64,000 bases of DNA from Stemphylium vesicarium (taxonomy: Eukaryota; Ascomycota; Dothideomycetes; Pleosporales; Pleosporaceae). This document shows, piece after piece, positions 23,740 through 35,663 of the stretch. Within the stretch, counting starts at the first letter, position 1. Each line of letters starts with the position of its first letter. The position numbers and the translations under genes were made by a program. The notes under the pieces are model-generated. The model saw only the letters and a program-made list of their open reading frames with translations. It did no database searches and had not been told where the DNA came from. The stretch covers positions 95,099 through 159,098 of the forward strand of contig QXCR01000065.1 in assembly GCA_004380135.1 (NCBI GenBank). Reading direction: 5' to 3'.

Positions 23740-26700
23740 AGACTCGGGCTTCCGTCGGCCTTTTCCGGGATAGGATGCATGTAGCTGCCATGGACTGGAT
23801 GGGTCATGAGATCCATGAGACATTCCCATTACCCTTGAGTTGCAGTGTGCGTTTCAATGGCTCACGTGGCCAAGTGAGCGCATACCCATGTGCTGATGCT
23901 CCCCACCACATTCTCGAGCATCTGGAAGTCTTCCAGCTCCACGCCAGCCATATTCGTCAGCAGTCGCGTGGACACGAGTACCCACTGTATTCCTGAATCT
24001 CGTCCCCGTACACGCGTTGCTTTCAAGCCATCGCCACCCGCCCACGGACCCCACAGCGATGTCGGCACGGCCTTGACCCGCTCAGAAAGATCTCTGCGAC
24101 CGGCTGACTATTATGTTCGCTTCTCACGTGGCGAAGCATGGTGAAGATCTCGTGGGATTCAGCGCGGGCGACCCGTGTTGACGACGCCATCAACCCTATG
24201 GAAATTGCACGGTCGTATCCGGTCTCTCGGCGTAGACCCATGCTGGGCGTCTCCCAAGCCCAGGGTACGCTTCACACCCTCGTTGAACTAGGCTGGGGAC
24301 TACGAATAGAGTCGGGAAACGCTTATGGCGGGAAGGAAGGATCGGGACGATATGGGAAGGATTCAGATGGTCAAGGTTGCGAGGTGGTGTCAAGAAGCCA
24401 AGTGGCAAGTTCTAAAATGAGCAATAGGACGGTAGCAGGCCCAGTAAGAGGCTTGTTGTGGCTCTTCCGTAGCGTGAGTATGGTCACTAGTTCGATTGTA
24501 CCCTCTCTTGTCATTCATGGAGTTCGTGCTGTGGCTTCCTAACCGGTGAAGGCAGCCCTATTGTTGGGGGTGTGGACGATTTGCCTGTTCTTGATCGTCA
24601 GTCACCATCCGTGAGGCTTACGTGCTGTTCGGCGACGCTGGTAGCTTCGATTCCATCGACTTTTCGGTAGCTTAGCGGTCTCGTGCCCGGAACTCAGCCA
24701 CATAGAGTCATGGTATGGACATTGTGGAGCCTCTAAGCCCACCGACCATCAAGGCCCCGGTTCTACACGCTGTGTAACGGGACGATAACGCTTCCAGGAC
24801 ATACATGCCCCTGAAAAAACTCGATTTTACACCGCACTACCATCATTGCCCTGGCCGTTGGGGGTAGGGCAGAAACTTTGGCGAGTTTTGTTGGTTTGGT
24901 GGCTCCTTTCCGAGCCCCCGTAAAATCTGGTAACCAATGGTACTTCTTTTTATGCGGGTTCGTATTGAAAGTCAGCCTATGCAGTCGGTACACTGGCTTT
25001 GAGATAGGTGGTGGGCTCGAGGCTGATGAAAGAGAAGGAGCATCATGTCGCGAGGTGGGGCGTTGTTGGCTGCGAAGTCATCATCCGCGCCGTAATTGTG
25101 TAGCTTCACGAAGCTAAAGAGCGGAAGTAGTCACCGCAGCATCCAGATATCCAATCATCTGGTCTAGTAGCTATCAATGACGTTGCATTTTGCGGGAAGG
25201 ATCTTGTTGATCATGGTCAAGCGTGCGGGCCGTAAGTGGGATCAACTTCGTGTTGGAAAGCCAAATCTCTAAACCAATAAGAGGGAACGCGACCGAGTAA
25301 GCAATCTATTCTTCATGCGCTCCGGTAGTGCTCGAACCGCAACATGTGCGGTACATTGTAGTCGGAGAAACGGATGTGTGGCCCGGGATAGCTCGAACAA
25401 GACCAATCACTACCAGGCCTATGGTTTCTGAACACAGCCGTTCGGTAAGTGTTCAACTAGCCTTAGTTCGATGTGAGCATATACACGGCGGTGCAAATCT
25501 CAGGCAGCCTTTTTCCCATAGCTCAATGTTCCTGCATGGGTGCAGCAATGCCCGTGCCTGAGTATGACACGAATGTAAGCTTGCAGTACCTGCGGCAGAA
25601 CATCGTAATGTCGATAGGAAATGCACCACAAGATGTACTGCCCGAGCTAGTCACGCAAGAAGATGCGATAGCGTAAGGACAAGGGACGAGAGCAAGGCAA
25701 CACCGAAGACTTGGAAGAGATGCCGCAGACCCCTACAGTCGCGCCGGTACCGCCCGCTGAAGATGAATCAACCTCGTCGTTCTCCTGGGCCTAGCTCTTT
25801 TCGGTCGAGTTGCCGAGCTACGTACAGGTGTTATTCACAACAGGGCCGTGCACCATCTGACAAGCGCCGTGGCGTTTATGATGCTGCAGGATAGGTTACA
25901 TTGCAGCTCCGCTCCAAGACTGTCGTCCGACGCGTGAGTTATGGAACGGTCCGTCAATATGTAGTCTTCGGGAGTGGTAGTATCAACGCGAGGGTGAACA
26001 GATGCTAAACTGAGCGAGACAGCGTGACGCATGCTCATGTTCTTCGGGGTGCATTATGCGAGTGACAGAAAGCCTTCTATAGAAAGAAGCTTCCCCGAGA
26101 ACCCTGTTTTTCATGCAAGCACATGAAGCCACTAGTTGGCCCAACAGTGCTTCTAGTACTTTGACTTGCCGCCCCGGGCTACTTTTTCGTCTGCGAATGA
26201 CAGAGCGGCCCACCCCTACAGGATTGCCTGTTCCCATGATGGCGGTTCTACCTGGGGTTTCATGATGCATACTCACCCTAGTAGCAGATGCAGAAACAGT
26301 GTCCAGGCACTATGCACCTGACCACGAGAACGGCAAGTGTATGCAGGGGTCGATGCGCGCTCTGGTACCTTACTTCAGGCATTCTCATCCCCACCGCCCA
26401 TCTTCCAATGACTGTGTATGCCATAGCACATAATGTAACGGTATCTGTGCGCTACGGCCATGCTTGTGGAGTGGCAAATTGGGGACGAAGTCCGTTATGG
26501 ATTCGGGTGGCTCTTGTTGCACAGCCATTCGTTTTGACATGATCAGCGTCTGTGATACACCGGCTACCTAGCCGGTGATCATAGCAGAAAGGATTCTCTT
26601 ATAATAAGATAGGAGTAGCGATGCAATTGGTGAGCAAAACATGCCAAGAGAGGGCTTTCTCGTAGTGTGGGTGGGATACGCAGTAGCGTTGTAATACTGG

Positions 26701-27199
26701 GCTTGCTATTGTGGCGCAATCCCGGCGTAGGCCACGAGGTAAGAAGGATCTGTGAGAGCAATCAACCTAGACCAATCTGATTATTGAAGTCGCTTTAGCC
26801 GTTTGAGCCGCGCTGATGGCAATGATAGGCGACTAATGTATTGGGCGCCGACAATCGGGTCATTTCGGCTGATACATTGTAGAGAACGCGGAAAAGATGG
26901 ACAAAGAAGGGCTTCTGGGCCAATTGAAGAGCGATCGAATAGTAGTCTGGTTCGTATTCTCTACCTTGTCGTCGCGTATGAGCCCTTACAGCTCGACTAT
27001 GATAGGAGACCTTTTAAGCTAGTAATTTCCATACAGCAGCTTGGCAAATACAATCGTTGCTTTTTTGCCAAGGCTCGTGATATGCAGAAAGACTTTGCGG
27101 TAGAAAAAAGAGCTTCGCGGCAAAAGGGTGACTTGCTCGTCTGCAGAATTTCTTCGGGTGTTGCCTCATGTTCTCAACGTATCGCCGAGTGTCTTGTAT
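23740..27199. other. 3.5 kb gene-poor interval
   Basis: Only short frames occur on both strands (up to 158 codons at 26803-27279, partly antisense to the regulator), none with a recognised domain. Composition is not AT-rich. CACGTG boxes occur near 23863 and 24125. It may hold decayed gene remnants, but none is identifiable by eye. Confidence 0.5.
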
Positions 27200-28258
27200 C
27201 TAGAAGTTCTGGCACGGCGATGGGCCAAAGAAGAAAACATCTTCCCAGTCATATTGCATCTCTGGAGGAAATGGTATGAACGTTGTTGTGCTGAGTTCGG
27301 CATGGGTTGGCGGACCTATCATCCAATCTGGCATTGGGTCCAGCGAGTAGTTCTCAGGTGAAAGCTGATTACCAGAGAAGGAGTACATATCATGGTATGA
27401 AATTGACGTTTTCGGTATGTGTGGCTGTTCGAAAACGACGTGCGGCTGCAGATCCATGAACTGATACGACGGCACTGTCATTGCGACACTTGGTGCTTCC
27501 CAATGGCCATTCGCGGAGGCGATGGGATCGAGCATGTGCTCAGTCGACGTTGACATTCCTTCGTACCACACCTGAGGCCATGGATTACACTCTGCGCTTT
27601 GGACCGCAGACATTGGCTCTTGGAAGACGATAGGTTCAGGTGTGGACGGGGATAAAGGCCCGAGACTCGACAGGCTGCTCTCGGATATATTGTGCCCATA
27701 ATCGACCAGCTCATACTCGGGCGTGTGGTTATACAGGTAGCTCTTCTCAAATGTGTGTGGAGAATCTGAAGGGAGCGGACTGAGTGTCGGGATTCCAGAA
27801 AGTTCTAGGGCCTGTTGACCGGTCTGAGCGGAAGTGTTGTAGTCGTATGACAAGATGTGCGGGTTTCCCATTTCCTTAAAGGTTATCAGACTCTGGGGTG
27901 AGTTCGATCGGCCAAGGCGTTTGATGGCAGATTGGTATTTCTTCATGAATGTAGATGACTTCCGAATGTTTGAGCGGTGGCTGAGCTCAGAGGTGCGACG
28001 TGTCGACCTTGGCTCACATTTGATACCTTTAGCGATACAACGAGAGCACGAAGGCAACTACATTGTAAGTCAGTGTTCTAGTATTGAAGCACACAAGAGG
28101 ACGCTTACAGCTTTGTCACACTTAGTTTTAGCTTTGGCGCATGTAACACATGCTATTGCTCTCCTCGAGGGTATTCTGGCATATGGGTTTCGTGGCTGCG
28201 ATTCCACAGTTGTGTGGTGGGACAGGTCGTGTAGAGAATTGCAAGACCCGGGATCCAT
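27200..28258 (-). CDS. Short Zn2Cys6 transcription factor
   Basis: DNA-binding regulator of the Gal4 type. Exons on the minus strand are 28258-28109 and 28057-27200 (51 bp intron, GTAAGC...TAG), giving 335 residues. The intron splits the zinc cluster, and splicing restores Cys 37, 40, 47, 54, 57 and 64 in the pattern CX2CX6CX6CX2CX6C. A basic Ser/Arg/Lys linker follows. The remaining 230 residues are rich in Pro, Ser, Tyr and acidic residues, like an activation region. There is no fungal_trans middle-homology domain. Short regulators of this form often sit in secondary-metabolite clusters (AflR type), but no biosynthetic gene is visible beside it. It is isolated by 3.5 and 1.9 kb of gene-poor DNA. 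Confidence 0.88.
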
Positions 28259-30135
28259 TGTTTCTGAGCAAAAGCCAGTCAACACAAGACAGAGATTGGC
28301 TGATAGTTGTCAAATACCATAAGTAGAGCGCTGACTGTATTGAAGAGGCTAGGAAGAAAACGTTGGGACCTTTGAACGGACTGGCAGACAGTTCCTGGTG
28401 GCATCAAGGAGCGGAAATTGAGGTGATATACCAGTCCAAGTAGATCAGAGCTCGACTTGGTCATCCCCAAAGGCCGCGTCCAGTGGCTGACTGGCCAATT
28501 ATCAATGTGGATCAAGCTAGCGATAATCACAAGATTACGATCCTTAACGTTTGCATGAGGTCTCAGAGAGCGAATGTACCATCCTGATGCCGTGGAGGTG
28601 TCGTCTACGCTGCTGAGAGCCAAGCCAAACCCACGCGTCTAGACATGCCTTAGCCGGATGTCGTTCCTTAAAGTAGCCAGGATTTCACGCCACCACGGAA
28701 GTACTCCAAGCGCGCAGGTGCGGTAAGCTATGATCAGGCGAGTGTATGGTAAAAGGTGGTGGTGTGGGTGCTGACAAGAACCGCATCGCTGGGTCTCGGC
28801 AACTCCATGATGACATTCAGTCTGCGGAATATAGCATGGCTTAAGCCTCAAAAGCCATGGTGAAGATATGGTTGCTTGTATAAGAGTATCGTGTACACAG
28901 ACTTAGTATGGTATTACCTTGTTACTCCAGCAGCACTATGTGCTGGAGAAGAAACAGAAGCAAAACCATGTCGTGCGTAACCGATGAGAGAATGCAGAGT
29001 AGAATTGAGATGAACGAGATCAGAGGTGATGTCTGTCAAACATGGCGGGTTCTGTCAGCAACAAGGCTATCCAAGTGTAGACCGTTCTGCATGGCAACAG
29101 CATTACGAATGGATGCAAGCAACTGACGCCGAAGGTTCAGTGAGTATACATCGCGGTACCTGGTTGGAGACCGCTTTTGCAAGCACATGTGGGGGAGTGA
29201 ACGGAGTGTGGACGGTGGCGCCTCATGGTGAGGTTCGCATTGTAAGACCCCTGCTTCGGAGCTGCATTGTGAGCGGGGTTGTCGTGGGCTGACTGTCCAC
29301 CTTTTCGCAGATGTAGGGGTGACATGGGTAAAGGGCTGACGAATGCCTGGATGCGATGAAACAGCATGTCGATGAAGTGTTTGGCTGATGTTGGTCGGTG
29401 GATGCAAACGCGTAACGTCAGGACAGCGTTGAAGAAGGTACGCGTGGGCATCTTCAAATATCCGAAGTTTCTCCGTCACCGACGCGAGCACTGAAGCCAC
29501 AAACTACCTTCCTACGCAGCTCATGAATAGGCAGGCTTATGAGTTCCTCCACAATCGGATTACACAATTGGGATATCTATCTTCGAATGCGGCACACTCA
29601 TCGAGAGTAACCATGATATGAGACCTACCCGATGTGTGCGATCACCCCATCTCTCACCTCCTTTGATTCATTTGGTGGCCTTCCATCAATTTGCCATTTG
29701 CGTCGGAAGTACAGCTTGTAAAGTTCAGAGATCCATGACAACTAAGAGCTGTCTCACAGGGCTACCACGCCCATTCTTGCTCGGTATTGCACGTCGGGAA
29801 CACCAAAAGACCGCACCGACCAGCGAGGGGCCGGAACGCATGACTAGACGTCACGAAGTGAACATGATGAAGTATGGCTATAACTTAGTGCCATGGTAAT
29901 ATTGTTGTCTGGGCGTCAACGGCCCATGGATTTAAAAACGTGAGGGCAAGGGGGAAGCTGAGACAAATCCCAAGGTTGAGATGGAGATGCACTAATACGC
30001 TTGTAGCTTAGTCGGTCGCGTATCTGCATCGCACCTGCAGCGTATCGTTTCCTGATTCTATGTATGTAACGACCAATCTAACCCCTTTCAAAACAACACC
30101 GTTACATATTTAGTCTTTGGGAAATTCTGTATAAC
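28259..30135. other. 1.9 kb gene-poor interval
   Basis: No supportable gene. The longest frame (29036-29500 minus, 154 codons) has no recognised features. A sequence near 30005 resembles a tRNA A box but lacks a B box. Confidence 0.5.
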
Positions 30136-30971
30136 ATGAGCAAGCGTGAAAGCGAGGAGCTGTACCCGGGAAGGTTTCTTGCCGAAGAGGAGCACCCGGA
30201 AGCTTCCTCTACCCCACCAGATCTGCTCATCCTAAACCAGCCAATAGCGCACTTCACGGCATTCTCGCGCCTCTGGAAGCATACTGGCTACCGTATATGT
30301 GCCGATGGGGGCGCAAATAGGCTTTTTGATATGTTTCAGGGTGAGCTGGTAGAGCGACGTGAGCATTTTGTAAGTGAAGGTGAAGATTCGAGCCAGTGTA
30401 CGCTTGCTGATAAGTGCAGCTACCCGACATGATCCATGGAGACCTTGACTCATTGCGCGATGATGTACGTGACTACTACCGTACCCAAGGCGTCTCCGTT
30501 TCACGAGACGGCGACCAATACAGTACCGATTTTGGAAAGTGCATGCAGAGGATTTCCTCGCGGGTCTTTTTACCCGCTGTGAAAGATGTACTCGTCCTTG
30601 GCACACTGGGAGGTCGCGTAGATCAAGGGCTTGGGCTATTGCATGAGATGATCAGAGAGGAGACTAAGCACCCCAACCTTCGCTTATGGCTCTTTTCTGA
30701 GTCCAGCCTGTCGCTCATTCTGCAGGGGACGGAAACAATGTTGAGAGGGCTACAAGAAAGTCGGGTCTTTACCGAAAACGTAGGGCTTGTCCCAATATAT
30801 GGCCGGGCTGTTATATCAACGCAGGGACTGGAATGGGATGTAAAGGACTGGGACACACAGATGGGCGGACAGGTCAGCACAAGCAACCATGTTAAAGCGG
30901 ATGATGTCAGGGTTGAAACGGACGCGCCAATACTCTTTACAATAGAGAGAGCGCCTTTGAAAACGGTATAG
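30136..30971 (+). CDS. THI80: Thiamine pyrophosphokinase
   Basis: Transfers pyrophosphate from ATP to thiamine, giving thiamine diphosphate, the cofactor form. Exons 30136-30369 and 30420-30971 (50 bp intron, GTAAGT...CAG) give 261 residues. Family motifs are in order: ADGGANRLFD (about residues 56-65), MIHGDLDS (about 82-89, metal and phosphate binding), STDFGKC (about 114-120), and VLGTLGGRVDQ (about 135-145). The C-terminal half forms the thiamine-binding beta-sandwich. The intron falls between the ADGGAN and HGDLDS motifs. No TPP-riboswitch core was found in the introns or the visible leader. The start at 30136 is the only nearby ATG in frame. Confidence 0.94.
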
Positions 30972-31948
30972 CGATGCAACTCGGCCGTGGTTGGATGGAC
31001 TAGAGTAGGCGTACCCTTTTCGTAGCGCGATCAAGAACACGTGATGACGCGCGGGCTGTGTACCTGATCCATGTCAATGGATGGACTCATGGCGAATATT
31101 CGAACATGGCCTGTCTGTGTAACGTGTGTCCATGTTTGCCTAAATGTGTGATAGCAGAGACTTGGTCAGTGGCTGTTGTGATGCAAGTGCATTGGTTACT
31201 CTATCGAACTTTCCATGGTAGGAAAAATTGCTGGCAGGTAGATTCTGTAAGTCCACGATATCATGTACATCATTACTTAGGAGTATCCTCCGGTTGCGAT
31301 AGTGATGGCGCTCCTCGAACGTGGGACATCAAATTTACGGTAGCAACGGGTCGGATGGGGTGGCAGATGAGGAGAGCCCGATGCGCGCCATATGGCAGCC
31401 ACCATGAGGCATTCCTGCCTATACCTGGGACGGACGCAGCTGTTTGACCACGATAGTGAAGGAAGCAGTGATTGGCTGTCTGACGCGGTCAACTCGTGCT
31501 CACTATCACTGCTGCTATCAATCCTGTCTCCCGCTCAAACACTCAGCGCGCTTTCCAGGCCAACATCGCTACTCACTGTCGCCACCATTCGACTTTTTGG
31601 AATTCTATTTCCTCGCTACACGCCCCTCTCTCCAGCAAGTCCCCGCTTTCTGTGCTGCGAGCATACAGGCGCTCTTCCCATCCCGACTCTTTCCCGGTCT
31701 CACAGCGTCAAAGCTTCCGGGCCAGCAACTTGCCTCCCGCCCACAAGCACAACATTGACGCGGCCTTTTGCTTACGAGTCCTGCTCTTTTTCCTCCTGCG
31801 CTCGAAATACATTCGGCTCGTCAGTCAATCCAAGTGTAAATCCAGCCACTGCAACGGGCGCAAACTGCACGACATAGGGCGGCGGACTGTGTGGCAAAGC
31901 ACCGACGCGGACGCCGTTGATTCGCTAATCGCCCAAGGAACGGGAACC
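30972..31948. promoter_or_regulatory. Intergenic and KRE6-like leader
   Basis: Holds the thiamine pyrophosphokinase 3' end and the promoter of the GH16 gene. A CACGTG box lies near 31038. The 450 bases before ATG 31949 are open in the same frame, starting from a GTG at 31496, but contain no in-frame ATG and are pyrimidine-rich. They are read here as 5' leader. Confidence 0.55.
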
Positions 31949-34364
31949 ATGGGCTCGATACGAAGGGTCGTCTCCTACACGTCGTCGGAATACTCCAATA
32001 CCAACACTGGACGAGACATTGGCCAGCCCAGGCGGTCGTCATCGACATTGGGTGAAGAGCATGAAGCTGCATCGCCGCTCGAGCCTGCGAGGGAAAGAGC
32101 GACAGACGAGGCCAGAGCGGCCGAACAGCCGCTGATAGGACAGGCGGGCGACGGCCACAGCGGCCCGGCTTCTGACACTGGCTTCGACTTCGGCTTCTGT
32201 CCATCAGCAGAGCGATCCTCCTCGCCTCTGCCTTTTGCACCCATCGTACCGTCGCCGCTCAATCCTGCAAACTCCCGATCAGCGAGCGATGGGAGCTCAG
32301 AAGGGAGAGGCGCACACTCAAGCGATGACGCGCAGGCAGAGACTGGTCGCACGCGAGCAAGCAGAGGACGGCTTCACCTTCGGCTTCCGCCTCGCCCTCA
32401 CTTGCGAGCCCAGACCAGAAGCACGCCGGACCTGCACGGCCCAGCTCCGCGTTCACCTGGAACACCACTTACGCTGAACGATCTGGGCACCGACTACACT
32501 CGCTACTTTAGCCCCTTCTCAGATGGCGCTAGCATTCACAGCCGTAGTCGGAGGACGTCCTTGTCGGAAAGGCGCTCTCAAGTTAAACTCGGCTTTGCCT
32601 CGCGCACAACAACCCCTCCACCTGGAGTACCGCCCCTCAATCCCTTTTTGACACCAGATGCTTCCACGACAGGGCTCAATGATTGCATCCGCGAACTGTA
32701 CGATGTAGAGAAGAACGCATCTTTTGTAGATGACCGCTTGACCGCACCCTATGAGGAGAAGGGAATGGCATCCTGGCCCCTGATATGTGACCAAGAAGAA
32801 GCAGACGACGAGATGCATATGCCTCGCGACGATGACGACATCAAATTCAAACCGAAGATGCGCGATCATTTCACAAGAGACAGCATCGCCTCCACCATTG
32901 GCTTAGCTTTCATGATATCTGGATTGATGTTCATATTTGTCGGCCTACCTGTACTGTCTGCAATGGGTGTCATCGACTACAACTCAGCGTATGGCATGCC
33001 GCTGAGCATGTTTCCCAATGCCTGGATGCCTCAAGAGTGGGCGACGGTGAACAACAAGAAGTATCCACTACTGCAGAACATCCGAACCGGCTTGATCGAT
33101 CCGGACACACCCCAGGCCGTGAAGAAGAGGACGGGTGAGTTTGGCGATGAGTACATACTTGTCTTCAGCGACGAATTCAACGACAACGGCCGGACCTTCT
33201 ACGAAGGAGATGATGCATACTTTTACGCACCCAATGTGTGGTACGGCGCTACTCAAGACCTAGAGTGGTACGATCCGGATGCGGTGACCACGCGCGACGG
33301 AACCCTTCAGTTACGCCTTGAGGAGTTTTTCAACCATGGTCTCAAATTCAGGTCCGGAATGTTGAACAGTTGGAATCAAGTGTGCTTCAAAGGCGGCATC
33401 TTTGAGGTTTCGGTATCCCTACCAGGACCAGCGGGTGTGCAAGGGCTTTGGCCTGGCGCATGGACTATGGGTAATCTCGGTCGCCCAGGCTATCTGAGTA
33501 CAACCGACGGACTATGGCCCTACACATACCAGGCCTGCGACGCTGGGATTACACCCAACCAGTCTAGCCCTGACGGGCTGTCTCATCTACCTGGGCAACG
33601 TCTTCCATCATGCACTTGCCCAGGTCAAGACCATCCCACACCCGGAACCGGGAGAGGCGCGCCCGAGATCGACATCATCGAAGTGGGAGCTTTCTCAGGC
33701 TTTCCTGGGCCAGGAGGACTGCCGATAGCAACACAGAGCTATCAAGTCGCTCCGTTCGACATCAACTACTACCCAAACTACAACTTTACGGCATTCCCTG
33801 ACAAGCGTCTTAGTGGACTGAACACCTACAGTGGTGGACCGTTCCAACAGGCCATCTCTGGAACGACGGTGCTGAACAAGGATTGGTACGACAACAAGCA
33901 ATACCAGCGATTCTCCTTTGAGTATGCCCCAGGAGAAGGCGAGGACGCTTTCATACTATGGAAAGTGGGCGACGATACCATGTTCCACCTAGACGGCCGT
34001 GCAATAGGAGCCAATGGCAACATCAAGGCCCGGCAGATTGCGCAAGAGCCAATGTCGATCATTCTGAACCTTGGCATCAGCAATTCCTGGACATACATCG
34101 ACTGGAAGGACTTGATATTCCCAGCAACCCTTCGCGTCGACTATGTGAGGTGGTATCAGAAGGAGGGTGAGGAGATGGTTACGTGCGATCCCCCGGGCTT
34201 CGAGACTACCGAGTACATCGAGAGACACCCTAAAGCCTACCAAAACCCCAATTACACTGTAAGGGAACGAACGGATAATGTGGAGAGATATGGCTAACGT
34301 GTAGCAGTTGTGGGACCAAACCGGCTACGATTGGCCGAAGCACAAACTCAACAGCAAGTGCTGA
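31949..34364 (+). CDS. KRE6: Beta-glucan synthesis-associated protein, KRE6/SKN1 type (GH16)
   Basis: Type II membrane protein of the secretory pathway and cell surface needed for beta-1,6-glucan. Exons 31949-34258 and 34305-34364 (46 bp intron, GTAAGG...TAG, GCTAAC branch) give 789 residues. A hydrophilic Ser/Arg-rich cytosolic tail of about 310 residues is followed by a single membrane segment (STIGLAFMISGLMFIFVG). A GH16-like lumenal domain comes next, with the active-site pattern GAPEIDIIEVG (ExDxxE). The last exon encodes only QLWDQTGYDWPKHKLNSKC, which restores the conserved C-terminal tryptophans and cysteine. Without splicing the protein would end in an unrelated 11-residue tail. A second acceptor three bases on (TAGCAG) could drop one Gln. 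Confidence 0.93.
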
Positions 34365-34793
34365 CACTTGACGCCGTTTACGATTATGATCACGATAGCA
34401 TCCATGACTACGATTACGAATAACGAATCACTACTGCATTGGCGTTGGCATCGACCTTTGGCGACACGCCCCGAAGCGAGCTCAATAGACCTTTTCATTA
34501 CATCGGTGCACTCAATCATTATCAAGTGGTACATCATGGTGTGGTACATGTCTCAGAGAAGGAAACACCGCCGTTCTACAGGCGCAGAGTCACGGTCAAC
34601 CATGAGGCCGCACCTCAGCATCGTAGCTGTTCATGTCTAGGCTGCATGTGCCGTTCATTGTATATGGGGCGTTTTATGAATTCTTTTTGTAGCGTCATCC
34701 GAGAAGGCACCCAGTGGTAATTGGTCAACATGTATAGGTAGCGTTGCGTATTAAAACAATTTAATGTGTATCTCAATGTAAACTTGTCTCCAT
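34365..34793. other. Intergenic between convergent genes
   Basis: 429 bp holding two 3' ends. No gene seen. Confidence 0.6.
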
Positions 34794-35663
34794 TCACACA
34801 TGCCCCTCTATCCATTTCATCACCCGTTCAAGCACAGCATCTCCCTCCAAATCATGCAAAAGCTCGTGCCGCCCATCTTCATAAACACCAAACTCTTTAT
34901 CTTGACTCACAATCCCCCTCACAAACTTCTCACTAGCCTCCCACGCACAATACGTATCCGAATCCCCATGCAACACCAGCGTCGGCACTGTCCACGTCTT
35001 CACACCCGCCCTCACGCTATCCGCCTCATCCAGCGCCGTAGCAGCGAGGAGAAAGCAAACGCCCTTTTTATAAAACAGCGGATCCGCATAGTACTTCTCT
35101 ATCTCAACCTCCGAGCGCGTAAGGCCTGCAATATCGCCTCCCCTCCCCGGCACAGAAACACTTGGTATACAGCGTGCAACAGCGCCGAACACCAATCTAG
35201 CCACACACGGGAACGGGCCTGGTAGCGCTGGCCCAGTGAGAATCACACCGTCTATACGGCTCGTGCTGTCTTTCGTCACGCTGCCTGCGGTGATGAGCCC
35301 GCCTAGTGAGTGTCCGAAGAGAATGACAGGGAGTCCGGGGGAAGCGGCAAGGTGGCGGAGTTCGATGTGGTCGGTTACTGCTTTTCCTATATGTGCGACG
35401 GCGCGCGTCCCGGGAGATGAGCCGTGGCCCCATATGTCCATTGCGTAGACTGCGTAGTGGGCGTGGAGGAGGTGGTGGAGGAGGTTGTGGTGTGAGTATA
35501 GGTATCGGATCGCGTATTCTGCGTAGCCGTGTTGGAGGATGATGGTTGCGGTTGGGGGCTGGTCTGGTGTCCATTTGTGCGCTATTGTGCCCGAGGAGAG
35601 GGTTATAGTTGTGTGATTGAGATGTTGGTTTGGGCCTGGGGTTGGCGTTGGTATTGGGGACAT
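34794..35663 (-). CDS. Alpha/beta hydrolase, monoacylglycerol lipase-like (serine aminopeptidase S33)
   Basis: Probably cleaves monoacylglycerols or related esters, by resemblance to yeast YJU3. The single exon encodes 289 residues. The oxyanion-side motif LQHGYAEYAIRY lies at about residues 45-56. The nucleophile elbow is GHSLGG at about 119-124. The acid is in LHGDSDTY and the histidine in DGRHELLHD near the C terminus, so the catalytic triad is complete. The frame is open to 35741, but that upstream start is TTG, so the ATG at 35663 is chosen. The coding sequence is unusually rich in His and Pro near the start. No signal peptide or membrane segment is evident. Confidence 0.87.
   Translation of the reverse strand: MSPIPTPTPGPNQHLNHTTITLSSGTIAHKWTPDQPPTATIILQHGYAEYAIRYLYSHHNLLHHLLHAHYAVYAMDIWGHGSSPGTRAVAHIGKAVTDHIELRHLAASPGLPVILFGHSLGGLITAGSVTKDSTSRIDGVILTGPALPGPFPCVARLVFGAVARCIPSVSVPGRGGDIAGLTRSEVEIEKYYADPLFYKKGVCFLLAATALDEADSVRAGVKTWTVPTLVLHGDSDTYCAWEASEKFVRGIVSQDKEFGVYEDGRHELLHDLEGDAVLERVMKWIEGHV

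Noticed and set aside
26803..27279. 158-codon plus-strand frame
   Set aside because: It runs antisense into the zinc-cluster regulator, has atypical composition and no recognised domain.
30000..30075. tRNA-like A box (TAGCTTAGTCGG)
   Set aside because: No T-arm consensus or cloverleaf could be formed by eye.
31050..31085. ACCTGATC string reminiscent of a TPP riboswitch, downstream of thiamine pyrophosphokinase
   Set aside because: It lies after the gene and the companion CTGAGA and pairing helices are absent.
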